Shown: positions 8,746 to 18,133, numbered from the stretch's first letter. The stretch is 64,000 nucleotides of DNA from Pelomonas sp965229315 (GCF_965229315.1 NZ_CBDDJA010000002.1:2604001-2668000), one strand, 5' to 3'. A program made the numbers and translations. The notes: generated by a model from the sequence alone, not told the origin.

Positions 8746-11700
8746 ATGAATCTGCCCTCGCTGCCGGCCGTCCAGCCCGGCAAGAAGTTCACCCACGCCC
8801 GCCCGCTCGGCTCGGCCGACGCCCTGCTGCTCGCGCGCTTCGTGCAGCAGCAGCGCGACGCCGGCCGCCTGGCCGCGATCTTCACCGCCGAGCCGGGCGA
8901 CACGCAGCGGCTGGAGGACGAGCTGAAGTTCTTCGCGCCCGAGCTGAAGGTGGCCGTGTTCCCGGACTGGGAGACGCTGCCCTACGACAGCTTCAGCCCG
9001 CACCAGGACTTGATCTCCGAGCGGCTGGCCACGCTGTGGGAGCTGCTGCAGGCGAAGAAGACCAAGACCATCGACGTGGTGCTGATGCCGGCCGCCACGG
9101 CGCTGACGCGGCTGGCGCCGCCCAGCTTCCTGGCCGGCACGACCTTCAACTTCAAGCAGAAACAGCGCCTGGACGAAGCCTCGCTGCGCTCGCAGCTGAC
9201 GCTGGCCGGCTACACGAACGTCAGCCAGGTCGTGCAGCCGGGCGAGTACGCCGTGCGCGGCGGCCTCATCGACCTGTTCCCCATGGGCTCGGCCGTGCCC
9301 TACCGCGTGGACCTGTTCGGCGACGAGGTGGACTCCATCCGCACCTTCGACCCCGACACCCAACGCAGCCTGTACCCGGTGCCGGACGTGCGCCTGCTGC
9401 CCGGCCGCGAGTTCCCGATGGACGACGCGGCGCGCAAGAAGTTCCGCGAGCGCTGGCGCGAGAAGATGGACGGCGACCCGACCAAGTCGCGCCTGTACCG
9501 CGACATCGGCGACGGCATCGCCTCGGGCGGCATCGAGTACTACCTGCCGATCTTCTTCGAGCAGACGGCCACCGTCTTCGACTACCTGGGCGCCGAGGCC
9601 GGGCTGGCCCTGCACGGCGAGGTCGACGAAGCCATCCAGCGCTTCTGGACCGACACCAAGGAGCGCCACCGCTTCCTGCAGCACGACCCCGAGCGGCCGC
9701 TGCTGCCGCCCGGCGAACTGTTCCTGACCACCGAGGACTTCTTCGGCCTGGCCAAGCCGCACGCCGTGCTGTCCGTGCGCGGCAACGACCCCGTCGATTT
9801 CGCGCGGCCGCTGCCGGACGTCAGCGTGGAGCGCGGCGTGCAGGAGCCGCTGGCGCGCCTGTACAAGCATCTGCAGGCGACGCCGCACCGCGTGCTGCTG
9901 CTGGCCGAGAGCGAAGGCCGCCGCGAGAGCCTGCTGGAGCAGTTGCGCGACCACAAGATCGACCCGCCGTCGGTCAAGGACCTGGCCGAGTTCCAGGCCA
10001 GCGACGAGAAGTTCGCCATCACCGCGGCGCCGCTGGCCCAGGGCTTCTTCTGGAACGACCCGGCCCAGCCGCTGCAGTTGATCACCGAGACGGAGCTGTT
10101 CGCGACGACGCCCACCACGCGGCGCCGGCGCAAGCAGGAGCAGGTCAGCGACGTCAACGCGCTGATCAAGGACTTGTCGGAGCTGAAGGTCGGCGACCCG
10201 GTGGTGCACATCAACCACGGCATCGGGCGCTACCAGGGCCTCATCAACATCGACGTGGGCGATGGCAGCTCCGAGTTCCTGCACCTGGAGTACGCGGACA
10301 AGGCGACGCTGTACGTGCCGGTGGCGCAGCTGCACCTGATCGGCCGCTACACCGGCGTATCGGCCGAAGAAGCGCCGCTGCACAAGCTCGGCTCCGGCCA
10401 GTGGGAAAAGGCCAAGCGCAAGGCCGCCGAACAGGTGCGCGACACCGCCGCCGAACTGCTGAACCTCTACGCCCGCCGCGCGGCCCGGGAAGGACACGCG
10501 TTCCGCTACTCGGGCCAGGACTACGAGGCCTTCGCCGCGTCGTTCGGCTTCGAGGAAACGCCCGACCAGCGCGCCGCCATCCACGCGGTCATCCAGGACA
10601 TGATTTCGCCCAAGCCCATGGACCGGCTGGTCTGCGGCGACGTGGGCTTCGGCAAGACCGAGGTGGCACTGCGCGCGGCCTTCGTCGCCGTCATGGGCGG
10701 CAAGCAGGTGGCCATCCTGGCGCCCACCACGCTGCTGGCCGAGCAGCATTACCAGAACATCTCGGACCGCTTCGGCGCCTGGCCGGTGAAGGTGGCGGAG
10801 ATGAGCCGCTTCCGCTCGGCCAAGGAGATCAAGGCGGCGATGGAGGGCATCGCCGACGGCTCCATCGACATCGTCGTCGGCACGCACAAGCTGCTGTCCG
10901 CCGAGGTCAAGTTCAACCGCCTGGGCCTGCTCGTCATCGACGAGGAACACCGCTTCGGCGTGCGCCACAAGGAGGCGATGAAGGCCATGCGCGCCGAGGT
11001 CGACGTGCTGACGCTGACCGCCACGCCCATCCCGCGCACGCTGGGCATGGCGCTGGAAGGCCTGCGGGATCTGTCCGTCATCGCCACCGCGCCGCAGCGG
11101 CGCCTGGCCATCAAGACCTTCGTGCGCGCCGAGAGCAGCGGCACCATCCGCGAGGCGGTGCTGCGCGAGCTGAAGCGCGGCGGCCAGGTCTACTTCCTGC
11201 ACAACGAGGTCGAGACCATCGAGAACCGGCGCCAGAAGCTCGAAGAGCTGGTGCCGGAGGCCCGCATCATCGTCGCCCACGGCCAGATGCCCGAGCGCGA
11301 GCTGGAGCGCGTCATGCGCGAGTTCGTTGCCGGCAAGCACAACCTGCTGCTGTGCTCCACCATCATCGAGACCGGCATCGACGTGCCCTCGGCCAACACC
11401 ATCGTCATCAGCCGCGCCGACAAGTTCGGCCTGGCGCAGCTGCACCAGCTGCGCGGCCGCGTCGGGCGCTCCCACCACCAGGCCTATGCCTACCTGATGG
11501 TGCCGGACATGCAGGGCCTGACCAAGCAGGCGCTGCAGCGGCTGGACGCCATCCAGGCGATGGAGGAACTGGGCTCGGGCTTCTACCTGGCCATGCACGA
11601 CCTGGAGATCCGCGGCGCGGGCGAGATGCTGGGCGAGAACCAGAGCGGCAACATGATGGAGGTGGGGTTCCAGCTCTACAACGACATGCTCAACGAGGCC

Positions 11701-12201
11701 GTGCGGTCTCTCAAGGCTGGACGCGAGCCAGACCTGCTCAGCCCGTTCGCAGCCACCACCGAGATCAACCTGCACGCGCCCGCCCTGCTGCCCGACGCCT
11801 ACTGTGGCGACGTGCAAGTGCGCCTGTCGCTGTACAAGCGCCTGGCCACGGCCGAGAAGAACGAGCAGATCGACGCCATGCTGGAGGAGATCACCGACCG
11901 CTTCGGCAAGCTGCCCACGCAGGGTCAGACCCTCTTCGACACGCACCGCCTGCGCGTGCTGGCCAAGCCCTACGGCGTCAGCAAGATCGACGCGTCGCCG
12001 GCACTCATCAACGTGAACTTCCGCAAGAACCCGCCCATCGATCCGATGCGCGTCATCGAGCTGGTGCAGAAGAACCGCAACATCAAGCTGGTCGGCAACG
12101 AGAAGCTGCGCATCGAGAAGGCCTTGAGCAGCCCGCAGGACCGGGCGCAGGCGGTGCGCGAGGTGTTGCGGCTGCTGGGGCAGCCGGTGAAGGCTGCATA
12201 G
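8746..12201 (+). CDS. mfd: Transcription-repair coupling factor
   Basis: 1151 residues, full length for Mfd. N-terminal UvrB-like module about 20-350, RNA polymerase interaction domain about 465-560 (LKVGDPVVHINHGIGRYQG leads it), then the RecG-like translocase with Walker A GDVGFGKT at 631-638, DEEH at 732-735 and motif III TATPIPRTL. Motif VI QLRGRVGRS follows, and a C-terminal TRCF domain covers about 1000-1110. It displaces stalled RNA polymerase at DNA lesions and recruits UvrA. A possible -10 (TAGAAT, 8696-8701) lies in the 120-bp gap to the divergent DUF885 gene. Confidence 0.97.
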   Translation: MNLPSLPAVQPGKKFTHARPLGSADALLLARFVQQQRDAGRLAAIFTAEPGDTQRLEDELKFFAPELKVAVFPDWETLPYDSFSPHQDLISERLATLWELLQAKKTKTIDVVLMPAATALTRLAPPSFLAGTTFNFKQKQRLDEASLRSQLTLAGYTNVSQVVQPGEYAVRGGLIDLFPMGSAVPYRVDLFGDEVDSIRTFDPDTQRSLYPVPDVRLLPGREFPMDDAARKKFRERWREKMDGDPTKSRLYRDIGDGIASGGIEYYLPIFFEQTATVFDYLGAEAGLALHGEVDEAIQRFWTDTKERHRFLQHDPERPLLPPGELFLTTEDFFGLAKPHAVLSVRGNDPVDFARPLPDVSVERGVQEPLARLYKHLQATPHRVLLLAESEGRRESLLEQLRDHKIDPPSVKDLAEFQASDEKFAITAAPLAQGFFWNDPAQPLQLITETELFATTPTTRRRRKQEQVSDVNALIKDLSELKVGDPVVHINHGIGRYQGLINIDVGDGSSEFLHLEYADKATLYVPVAQLHLIGRYTGVSAEEAPLHKLGSGQWEKAKRKAAEQVRDTAAELLNLYARRAAREGHAFRYSGQDYEAFAASFGFEETPDQRAAIHAVIQDMISPKPMDRLVCGDVGFGKTEVALRAAFVAVMGGKQVAILAPTTLLAEQHYQNISDRFGAWPVKVAEMSRFRSAKEIKAAMEGIADGSIDIVVGTHKLLSAEVKFNRLGLLVIDEEHRFGVRHKEAMKAMRAEVDVLTLTATPIPRTLGMALEGLRDLSVIATAPQRRLAIKTFVRAESSGTIREAVLRELKRGGQVYFLHNEVETIENRRQKLEELVPEARIIVAHGQMPERELERVMREFVAGKHNLLLCSTIIETGIDVPSANTIVISRADKFGLAQLHQLRGRVGRSHHQAYAYLMVPDMQGLTKQALQRLDAIQAMEELGSGFYLAMHDLEIRGAGEMLGENQSGNMMEVGFQLYNDMLNEAVRSLKAGREPDLLSPFAATTEINLHAPALLPDAYCGDVQVRLSLYKRLATAEKNEQIDAMLEEITDRFGKLPTQGQTLFDTHRLRVLAKPYGVSKIDASPALINVNFRKNPPIDPMRVIELVQKNRNIKLVGNEKLRIEKALSSPQDRAQAVREVLRLLGQPVKAA

Positions 12202-12212
12202 ACCCGCGCGCC

Positions 12213-12243
12213 TTGGATGGGTCGGGCCCGTGACCGGGATAAT
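12213..12243 (+). promoter_or_regulatory. Possible sigma-70 promoter of serB
   Basis: TTGGAT and GATAAT are separated by 19 bases, longer than ideal. The element lies just after the mfd stop and 31 bp before the proposed GTG start of serB, and it would sit inside the gene if the longest ORF were used. Confidence 0.35.
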
Positions 12244-12273
12244 CGTCCGCAGTTCCCGCTTCGCACCGACACC

Positions 12274-12984
12274 GTGACCTCCACCGCTCCTGCCGGCCTC
12301 GTCGTCAATGCCGGCTCCGCACTGCCGCCGCTGTCGTTCTTCAAGCTCGCCGCGTTCGACATGGATTCGACGCTGATCGGCATCGAATGCATCGACGAGA
12401 TCGCCGCGCTCGCCGGCAAGGGGCCCGAGGTGGCCGCCATCACCGAAGCGGCGATGCGCGGCGAGATCACCGATTTCAGGGACAGCCTGCGCCGCCGCCT
12501 GGCCCTGCTGGCCGGCGTGCCCGCCACGGTGCTGGACCGCGTGCTGGCCGAGCGGCTGACGTTCAACCCCGGCGCGCGCGAGTTGTGCGCGGCGATGAAG
12601 GCCGCGGGCCTGAAACTGGTGCTGGTGTCGGGCGGCTTCACGTACTTCACGCGGCACGTGGCAGCCGAGCTGGGCATGGATTTCGTGCGCAGCAACGAGC
12701 TGGAGATCGTGGACGGCGCCCTCACCGGCGGCCTCGTCATGCAGGACTGGGGCGACATCTGCGACGGCGAGCAGAAGCGCCGGATGCTGCTGGACTGCTG
12801 CGCGCGCACCGGCTGCTCGCCCGAGCGGGCGATGGCCGTGGGCGACGGCGCCAACGACCTCTTGATGATGGGGGCGGCCGGCCTGTCGGTCGCGTATCAC
12901 GCCAAGCCCAGGGTGCGCGAGCAGGCCATGGTGGCCATCAACGACGGCGGGCTGGATCGCTTGCTGGAGCTCGTGAGGCCATGA
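12274..12984 (+). CDS. serB: Phosphoserine phosphatase
   Basis: 236 residues from the GTG at 12274. HAD superfamily: motif I DMDST (D29 nucleophile, D31) near the N-terminus, motif II LVLVSGG, a Lys-bearing EQKRRML segment and motif III GDGANDLLMM. It hydrolyses L-3-phosphoserine to serine, the last step of serine biosynthesis. The GTG start is chosen because the ATG at 12217 overlaps a promoter-like sequence and would add an Arg/Pro-rich tail not seen in the family. The N-terminal ACT domain of E. coli SerB is absent, as in many betaproteobacterial forms. Its stop overlaps the next gene's ATG (ATGA). Confidence 0.92.
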   Translation: MTSTAPAGLVVNAGSALPPLSFFKLAAFDMDSTLIGIECIDEIAALAGKGPEVAAITEAAMRGEITDFRDSLRRRLALLAGVPATVLDRVLAERLTFNPGARELCAAMKAAGLKLVLVSGGFTYFTRHVAAELGMDFVRSNELEIVDGALTGGLVMQDWGDICDGEQKRRMLLDCCARTGCSPERAMAVGDGANDLLMMGAAGLSVAYHAKPRVREQAMVAINDGGLDRLLELVRP

Positions 12985-13697
12985 GGCTGGCGGCGCTGCT
13001 GCTGGCCTGCACCCTGCCGGGGCAGGTGCACGCCGCAGAGCCGCCGCTGCGCTTCATCGCGCCGCTGAACCATGCGATGCCGTTCGGCGGCTTCGAGCAG
13101 GGCCGGTTCGTGAGCGGCATCGTCAAGGACATCAGCGACGCGCTTGCCGAGCGCATGGGCCGTGCCGTCGAGTACGTCGCCGTGCCGCCCCGGCGCGTCG
13201 CGCAGGTGCTGGCTGCCGGCGAGGCCGACGGCGTGTGCTACGTCGCGCGGGACTGGATCGACGGCAGCTTCCACTGGAGCCCGCCCGTGCTGGAGCACGC
13301 CGGCGTGGTGGCCGCGCACCCGCAGGCGCCGGCTATCACGGGCATCGCCGACCTCGCCGGCCAGCCGCTGGGCACCGTGCACGCCTACCGCTACCCGCAG
13401 TTCGAGCAGGCGCTGGGCACGGGGTTCGTGCGCGACGACGCGCCCAGCATGCTGATCAACCTGCGCAAGCTGACGGCGCACCGCACCCACTACGCGCTGA
13501 CCGAGCAGATCACGCTGGCGTATTACAACAAGCTGCACCCCAGGGACGGCCTGAGGGCCGCGCTGCAGACCGCCCGCTACCGCACGCACTGCGCCTTCAC
13601 GCTGGCGCGCAAGCTGCCGCTGGAGCGGCTGGATCAGGCCGTCAGGGAGATGGTGCGCGACGGCAGCGTGGAGCGCATCCTGTCGCGCTACCGCTGA
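12981..13697 (+). CDS. Periplasmic amino-acid-type solute-binding protein (SBP_bac_3 family)
   Basis: 238 residues with a signal peptide (MRLAALLLACTLPGQVHA/AE). The mature protein has the type 3 periplasmic binding protein layout: FVSGIVKDISDALAERMGR in lobe 1 is the usual helix after the first strand, ADLAGQPLGTVHAY lies at the hinge, and a closing helix ends SVERILSRYR. The start overlaps the serB stop by 4 bp, so it is translationally coupled to serB. No permease or ATPase genes accompany it, so it may be an orphan binding protein or a sensor-like relative. The ligand is unknown. Confidence 0.78.
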   Translation: MRLAALLLACTLPGQVHAAEPPLRFIAPLNHAMPFGGFEQGRFVSGIVKDISDALAERMGRAVEYVAVPPRRVAQVLAAGEADGVCYVARDWIDGSFHWSPPVLEHAGVVAAHPQAPAITGIADLAGQPLGTVHAYRYPQFEQALGTGFVRDDAPSMLINLRKLTAHRTHYALTEQITLAYYNKLHPRDGLRAALQTARYRTHCAFTLARKLPLERLDQAVREMVRDGSVERILSRYR

Positions 13698-13718
13698 CCG
13701 CCGCGCCTGTCGGCCGCC

Positions 13719-14555
13719 TCAGCGCTGCGGCTGGCGACGCCGCGCGATCCCGCCCACGGCGGCCAGGCCGGCCAGCATCAGCGCATAGCTCTCGGGCTCC
13801 GGCACGGCGGTGACGGCCAGCACGTCGGCGACGATGGGCGCGCTGGTGGCGGTGGCGCTGGTGGTCCAGTTGCCCTCCACGGCCAGCGCGGCCTTCAGCT
13901 CCTCCAGCGACGCATACGGCGTGTCGGTGGTCGTGATCTGCGCCGTGAACTGCGTGTAGCGCGTGTCCGCGCTGCCGCGGAACTCGCGCACCTGGATGCC
14001 GCTCAGGCCGGTCGCGGCGAACGGGTTGTCCGACGTCGCATACGGCGTGGCGCGGTTGCTGATGGCGCCCAGGAAGGTGATGGACCCCGGCTGGTAGTTC
14101 GTCGCGTACGACGCCGCCTGGTAGGCGTACAGGATGTCGCCGCCGCTGGAGATGTTGGACGCGCCGCCGTTCAGGTTGGTGACCGTGCCATTGGCCGTGC
14201 CGCCGGCCGCGCCGGACTTGGCCGCGTACTGCCCGTTGACGCCCGTGCCCAGCAGCGCCACCGAGGTGCCGGCGGCCACGTCGGCCGAGGCCGTCCAGGA
14301 CCAGAAGGTCTCGGCGGTCGCCGAGAACACACCGGCCGACGGCGTGGTCTGCAGCACGTTGGTGTCGGTGAAGTAGATCGTCGTGCCGGCGGCGAGGTCG
14401 ACGAAGGTCACGAAGGACCAGCCACCCACCGTGGTGTTGACGTTCAGGCCGGTGAAGGCGAAGTCGCTGGTGCCCAGCGAGGTGCCGGCGGCCTGTGCGC
14501 CACCGAGGGAGGCGGCCAGGGCCGCGAGGGCGATCAGCTTGCTGATGTGCTTCAT
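13719..14555 (-). CDS. PEP-CTERM secreted protein
   Basis: 278 residues. Signal peptide MKHISKLIALAALAASLGGAQA, start supported by GGAGA at 7 bp. The C-terminus is a PEP-CTERM sorting signal: VPEPESYALM, a hydrophobic helix (LAGLAAVGGIA) and a basic tail RRRQPQR, which directs export and processing by an exosortase. The body begins SDFAFTGLNVN and contains FVTFVDLAAGTTIYFTDTN, a beta-rich segment also found in surface and calcium-associated proteins in several bacteria; its role is unknown. It is followed in the same orientation, 26 bp away on the 5' side, by another PEP-CTERM gene. Confidence 0.85.
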   Translation of the reverse strand: MKHISKLIALAALAASLGGAQAAGTSLGTSDFAFTGLNVNTTVGGWSFVTFVDLAAGTTIYFTDTNVLQTTPSAGVFSATAETFWSWTASADVAAGTSVALLGTGVNGQYAAKSGAAGGTANGTVTNLNGGASNISSGGDILYAYQAASYATNYQPGSITFLGAISNRATPYATSDNPFAATGLSGIQVREFRGSADTRYTQFTAQITTTDTPYASLEELKAALAVEGNWTTSATATSAPIVADVLAVTAVPEPESYALMLAGLAAVGGIARRRQPQR

Positions 14556-14581
14556 GGAATGTCTCCGTTGTCGTGGGGGTG

Positions 14582-15355
14582 TCAGGCGCGGCGGCGGCGC
14601 GCGAGCGTGAGGACGGCGAGGCCGCCCAGCGCCAGCAGCGCGGACGCCGGCTCGGGCACCGGCGCGGCCAGCACGAGGTTGTCGATGGCGATGCCGTAGT
14701 AGCTGTCGCGGTTCGTCAGCGTGAAGCCGGCGATGTCGGCCGCGCCGCCGGTGCGGGTGAAGGCATAGAAGCCGTCGCTGCGGCCGCCGAGGTCCACCGC
14801 CTCGATGAGGCTGCCGTCGCTGCGGTACAGGCTCAGCGTGATGGCGCCGCCATCGGCGTCGCGCAGTTGCAGGCCCAGGCCCGACACCGGTGCGGCGAAG
14901 CGGGCCGAGATCGCGCCGAAGCCGAACGGGTCGCTGCCGTCGGCGTTCTGCGGGCCGATGCCGGCCAGCGCGGCACCATAGCCGTCACCGTAGTGGTAGG
15001 CCCCCAGGTTGGCACCCAGCGCGCCGGCCAGCAGTGTCAGGCCCGCGGTGGGGCTGCCGAAGCTGAGGTCGTCGAACCAGTCCTGCGCGACCGCGCCCGG
15101 GCGCGGCGCCTTCGCGATGGCCAGCTCCTGGCCGGCGAAGCGCTCGCCGAACTGCACGCCGCCGCTGGTCAGCAGGCCTTCGATCAGCACGCTGTCGAAC
15201 GGGTTGGCCAGCAGCTCGTTGAAGCTGACCGTGGTGGCCGCGGTCAGCGAGGCGTAGGCCACCTCGGTGGTCGCGCCGGCCCAGGCGGGGCCGAACGGCA
15301 GGGCCATCGAAAGGCTGCACAGCGCGGCAGCCAGCAGTTGTCGTTTGAACTTCAT
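14582..15355 (-). CDS. PEP-CTERM secreted protein
   Basis: 257 residues, with GGAGA 7 bp before the ATG. A signal peptide ends near PAWA/GA at about residue 27. The C-terminus VPEPASALLALGGLAVLTLARRRRA is a textbook PEP-CTERM anchor (motif, hydrophobic span, Arg cluster). The central region is a beta-sandwich-like domain with FGFGAISARFAAPVSGLGLQ and a bound-carbohydrate-like fold pattern; no catalytic motif is visible. It lies between a PEP-CTERM gene (26 bp) and the pectate lyase (24 bp), all co-oriented, so the three may be co-transcribed. Confidence 0.85.
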   Translation of the reverse strand: MKFKRQLLAAALCSLSMALPFGPAWAGATTEVAYASLTAATTVSFNELLANPFDSVLIEGLLTSGGVQFGERFAGQELAIAKAPRPGAVAQDWFDDLSFGSPTAGLTLLAGALGANLGAYHYGDGYGAALAGIGPQNADGSDPFGFGAISARFAAPVSGLGLQLRDADGGAITLSLYRSDGSLIEAVDLGGRSDGFYAFTRTGGAADIAGFTLTNRDSYYGIAIDNLVLAAPVPEPASALLALGGLAVLTLARRRRA

Positions 15356-15379
15356 GGGTAGGTCTCCTTGGGGGTCCGG

Positions 15380-17749
15380 TCAGCGGCCGCCGCCGACGAT
15401 GGTCACGTTGTCGAAATCGGCCGTGACGACTGCGCTGTTGCTGCCTGAGGACAGCGCCAGGCCCACGACCATCGTGGCGGCCGTGACGCTGAGGTTGGTC
15501 TTCTCGGCCCAGGTCACGCCGTCGCTGGATGCGGCCGAGTACACGGCGTTGCCGCGGCGCTGCACGCGCACCCAGACCGGCGGCGTCGAACTCGTGAAGC
15601 CGCTGAGGTTGGCGCGGTTGTTGCCGTTGGTGGCCGCGCGGATTTCGCCGGTGCTGGCATAGCGCGCCGTCCAGGCGTAGACGGGTGTGCCGCTCACGCC
15701 GTCGGCCGCGACGATGCCGGCGCGGGCCGAGTCTGCGCTGCCGCCCTGGCTGACGAGGCGGGCCGTGAACGTGAAGTCGCCCACCAGCGCCGTGTACTTG
15801 AAGTTGAAGGTGTAGGGGCTGCCCGTGTTGATGACACCGGCACCGGACAGCGTGTAGGTGCCGGTCTCCTGCACATAGGCCGCCGCGGGCACGGGCACCG
15901 TGACCAGCGGGCTCAGCACCGCCTCGCCGCCGCCGTCGCTGCAGGGCAGCGTGACGGTGCAGGCCGTGCCGGGGATCAGCGGCGGCGGGTTGGGCGTGGG
16001 CGACGGGGCCGGGCTCGGGGACGGGCTCGGGCTGGGGGAAGGCGACGGAGACGGAGACGGAGACGGTGTCGGCGCCGGGCTGGGCGCGGGCGAGCCGGGC
16101 AGCGGCGACGGCGCCGGACCTTGCGTCGCGTACAGGCCCAGGCGGCCGGCGCCGGACGTGGTGCGGATCGCGTCGCGGATGCTGTCCGCGCTGCGCACCG
16201 TGTAGGCGTAAGGCGGCACCCAGTTCTGCTTGACGGGCAGGCTGTCGCAGCCCTGCAGCTCGACGTCGATGACCGAGGTCATCGGCTTGCCGTCGTCACC
16301 CTTGTCGCTGATGAAGCGGTGGCCGCTGCTGCGGAAGCTGATGGCGTCCTTGCCGCCGGCCAGCTTGCCGCAGACCTCCTTGGGCTTGAGGCCGGTGAAC
16401 TCGTAGAAGTTGTTCTCCGAGATCACGTCGGACTGGTAGCGCACGTCCAGGCCCGAGCCGAACTTGCGGTCGCTGTCGCTGGTGGAGGTGCTGCCGGCGA
16501 TGAGGTTGTTGTACAGGTGCAGCTGGCCGAAACGCACCAGCGGCAGGCGGCTGTAGGCGTGGTCCCACCAGTTGCCGGTCAGCGTCACGTGCAGGCGGCC
16601 GGCGTCGCTCCAGGCGCGGCCGGAGTCGCCGTTGCCGACCAGGCTGTTCTTGTGGTGCTTCGTGAAGATGCTGTTGGAGACGGTGACGTAGTCGCTGCCG
16701 CGCACGATGTCCAGCGCGCCGTCGTGGCGGGTGTCGCTGGCCAGCGAGTCGGGCGTGTCGCCGTCGCTGATGGTCACGTGGTCGAACCAGATCTGCTGGC
16801 CGCGCGTGATGGTCACGCCGTCCATGTAGGCGTTGTCGCTGTCCTCGGGGTTGACGTCCCAGGGCGTGTCGATGGCGAGGTTGCGCACGATGATGTTGCG
16901 CGTCCAGGTCGGGAACAGCTCCGGGTCCTTGCCCGCGGCGACCCAGGCCTTGAAGTCGGCCTCCGAGCCGGCCGCCGTCGTGGCGGCCTCGATGCCGATG
17001 AGGATCTGCGTGCCGGTGATGCGCGCCGGGCGGCCGTTGCTGTCGTTGATGCCGACCAGCGTGGTGTTGGACGGGATGGAGAACGAGCCGCCGTTCTTCT
17101 GGTCCAGGAAGCCCGTGTACTCCTCGAACACCGTGTTGTTGTCGCGCCAGCGGAAGTCGATGTGGCCGACGATGCGGATGATCTTGGGCTCGTTCTTCGC
17201 CTCGCGCAGCGCGGCGAGCAGCTGCTCCTTGTTGAACACCGTGTAGATGCGGTTGGGCGCGGCCGACGAGCCGCCGGTGACCAGCACCTTGCCCTTGCGC
17301 GACTGGCCGTGCCAGCCGATGTCGGGCGCGGTCTCGCGTTCGAAGGTCAGCGTGCCGCCGGTGGGGTCGACGGTGGCGAACTGCCAGGCTGGCAGCTTGG
17401 GCGCGGCGCGGTAGTTGCTCGGGTTGTGCAGGCCGCTGATGGTGGTGGGCGCGGCATAGGTGCGGTCGCCGATGTCGAACAGCAGCGGCGCCGTGGTGTC
17501 GGTCAGGCTGACGGCGTCGATGACGGGCGCGGGCGCCGGCGGGATGGGCCGCGGGTCGCGGGCGGCTGCCGTGGCGGCGGCCCGCACGGTGGCGGATTCG
17601 CCGGCCGTGGCGTCCAGGCGGGCCGCCGTGGCCTGCTGGCTGGATTGGAGGCTCAGCGTCGACGCGCCGTCCTGGCCGCCGCCACAGGCAAGCAGGCCGA
17701 GCGAGATGGACGAGGCGAGGAGGCCTCGCCGCGGGATGCGTGGGGTCAT
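15380..17749 (-). CDS. Pectate lyase (polysaccharide lyase family 1) lipoprotein with C-terminal sandwich domain
   Basis: 789 residues; AGGAGA 5 bp before the ATG. A lipoprotein signal ends in the lipobox LLAC (Cys22). The PL1 beta-helix covers about 170-480: NTTLVGINDSNG, IIVRNLAI, IWFDHVTISDG and DGALDIVRGSDYVTVSNS supply the Ca-binding Asp residues, and SRLPLVRFG carries the catalytic-type Arg. A Pro-Ser linker of about 40 residues (547-590) leads to a C-terminal jelly-roll/concanavalin-like domain (about 615-789) resembling DUF1349-type carbohydrate modules. It would cleave polygalacturonate by beta-elimination at the cell surface. This suggests a plant-polysaccharide diet; other pectin genes are not in the window. 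Confidence 0.9.
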   Translation of the reverse strand: MTPRIPRRGLLASSISLGLLACGGGQDGASTLSLQSSQQATAARLDATAGESATVRAAATAAARDPRPIPPAPAPVIDAVSLTDTTAPLLFDIGDRTYAAPTTISGLHNPSNYRAAPKLPAWQFATVDPTGGTLTFERETAPDIGWHGQSRKGKVLVTGGSSAAPNRIYTVFNKEQLLAALREAKNEPKIIRIVGHIDFRWRDNNTVFEEYTGFLDQKNGGSFSIPSNTTLVGINDSNGRPARITGTQILIGIEAATTAAGSEADFKAWVAAGKDPELFPTWTRNIIVRNLAIDTPWDVNPEDSDNAYMDGVTITRGQQIWFDHVTISDGDTPDSLASDTRHDGALDIVRGSDYVTVSNSIFTKHHKNSLVGNGDSGRAWSDAGRLHVTLTGNWWDHAYSRLPLVRFGQLHLYNNLIAGSTSTSDSDRKFGSGLDVRYQSDVISENNFYEFTGLKPKEVCGKLAGGKDAISFRSSGHRFISDKGDDGKPMTSVIDVELQGCDSLPVKQNWVPPYAYTVRSADSIRDAIRTTSGAGRLGLYATQGPAPSPLPGSPAPSPAPTPSPSPSPSPSPSPSPSPSPAPSPTPNPPPLIPGTACTVTLPCSDGGGEAVLSPLVTVPVPAAAYVQETGTYTLSGAGVINTGSPYTFNFKYTALVGDFTFTARLVSQGGSADSARAGIVAADGVSGTPVYAWTARYASTGEIRAATNGNNRANLSGFTSSTPPVWVRVQRRGNAVYSAASSDGVTWAEKTNLSVTAATMVVGLALSSGSNSAVVTADFDNVTIVGGGR
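16040..16070. repeat. Hexameric microsatellite encoding the Ser-Pro linker
   Basis: Repeats of GGAGAC / GACGGA on the plus strand encode alternating Pro-Ser on the minus strand inside the pectate lyase. Because the unit is 6 bp, gain or loss would keep the frame and only change linker length. Confidence 0.6.
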
Positions 17750-18133
17750 GACTGTCTCCTGGCGCTGCGCTCACGGCGCGCGCCTAGTTGTGCTTACTGC
17801 GGCAGTCCGCCGTGCCGCCGCTCGCCGTCTGGCGGGCACAGGCCCGCCCCGCACCGGCCCGTCAGGGGTGGCGCATGCAGCGTGGGGACAGCAACGAACG
17901 GGAGGGAGTCGGCGGCAGGCCGAGGGGTGCTTCAGCCCGCGCGGGCACCGGCTCGCAGGGGCATCGGGAGGGAGAGCGGACGCGGCAGGCGCCTCGCACT
18001 GCCCGGCCGGCTGGATCCGCGGCCACCCGGTGGCGGCCGCTGCTGGATGTCAGTCGTCGAGAAGTTGGAACAGTGTTTCGTTTTTTGGATTGACGGTCAA
18101 CGCCGGGCAATCCCTGAGGTGCGGGGAGGACTT
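17750..18133. other. 384-bp intergenic region without a convincing gene
   Basis: Lies upstream of the pectate lyase and downstream of the S4 gene, both on the minus strand. The only feature I can support is the lyase ribosome binding site (17755-17762). ORFs in both strands here have no homology-like pattern. An AT-rich patch at 18076-18092 (TTTCGTTTTTTGGATTG) stands out in otherwise GC-rich sequence and might be the S4 transcript end or the lyase promoter. Confidence 0.5.

Noticed and set aside
8637..12233. 1198-residue plus-strand ORF in another frame of mfd
   Set aside because: Shadow of mfd, whose own frame carries every expected motif.
8695..12900. 1401-residue minus-strand ORF across mfd and serB
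   Set aside because: Shadow ORF typical of GC-rich third positions; Leu/Gln/His/Val-rich with no recognisable fold.
16010..16090. Possible CRISPR-like or minisatellite array
   Set aside because: Units are 6 bp without spacers and lie in frame within a coding linker.
15900..16205. Gly-Asp-rich plus-strand ORF resembling a calcium-binding repeat protein
   Set aside because: It is the antisense of the Ser-Pro linker in the pectate lyase, caused by the 6-bp repeat.
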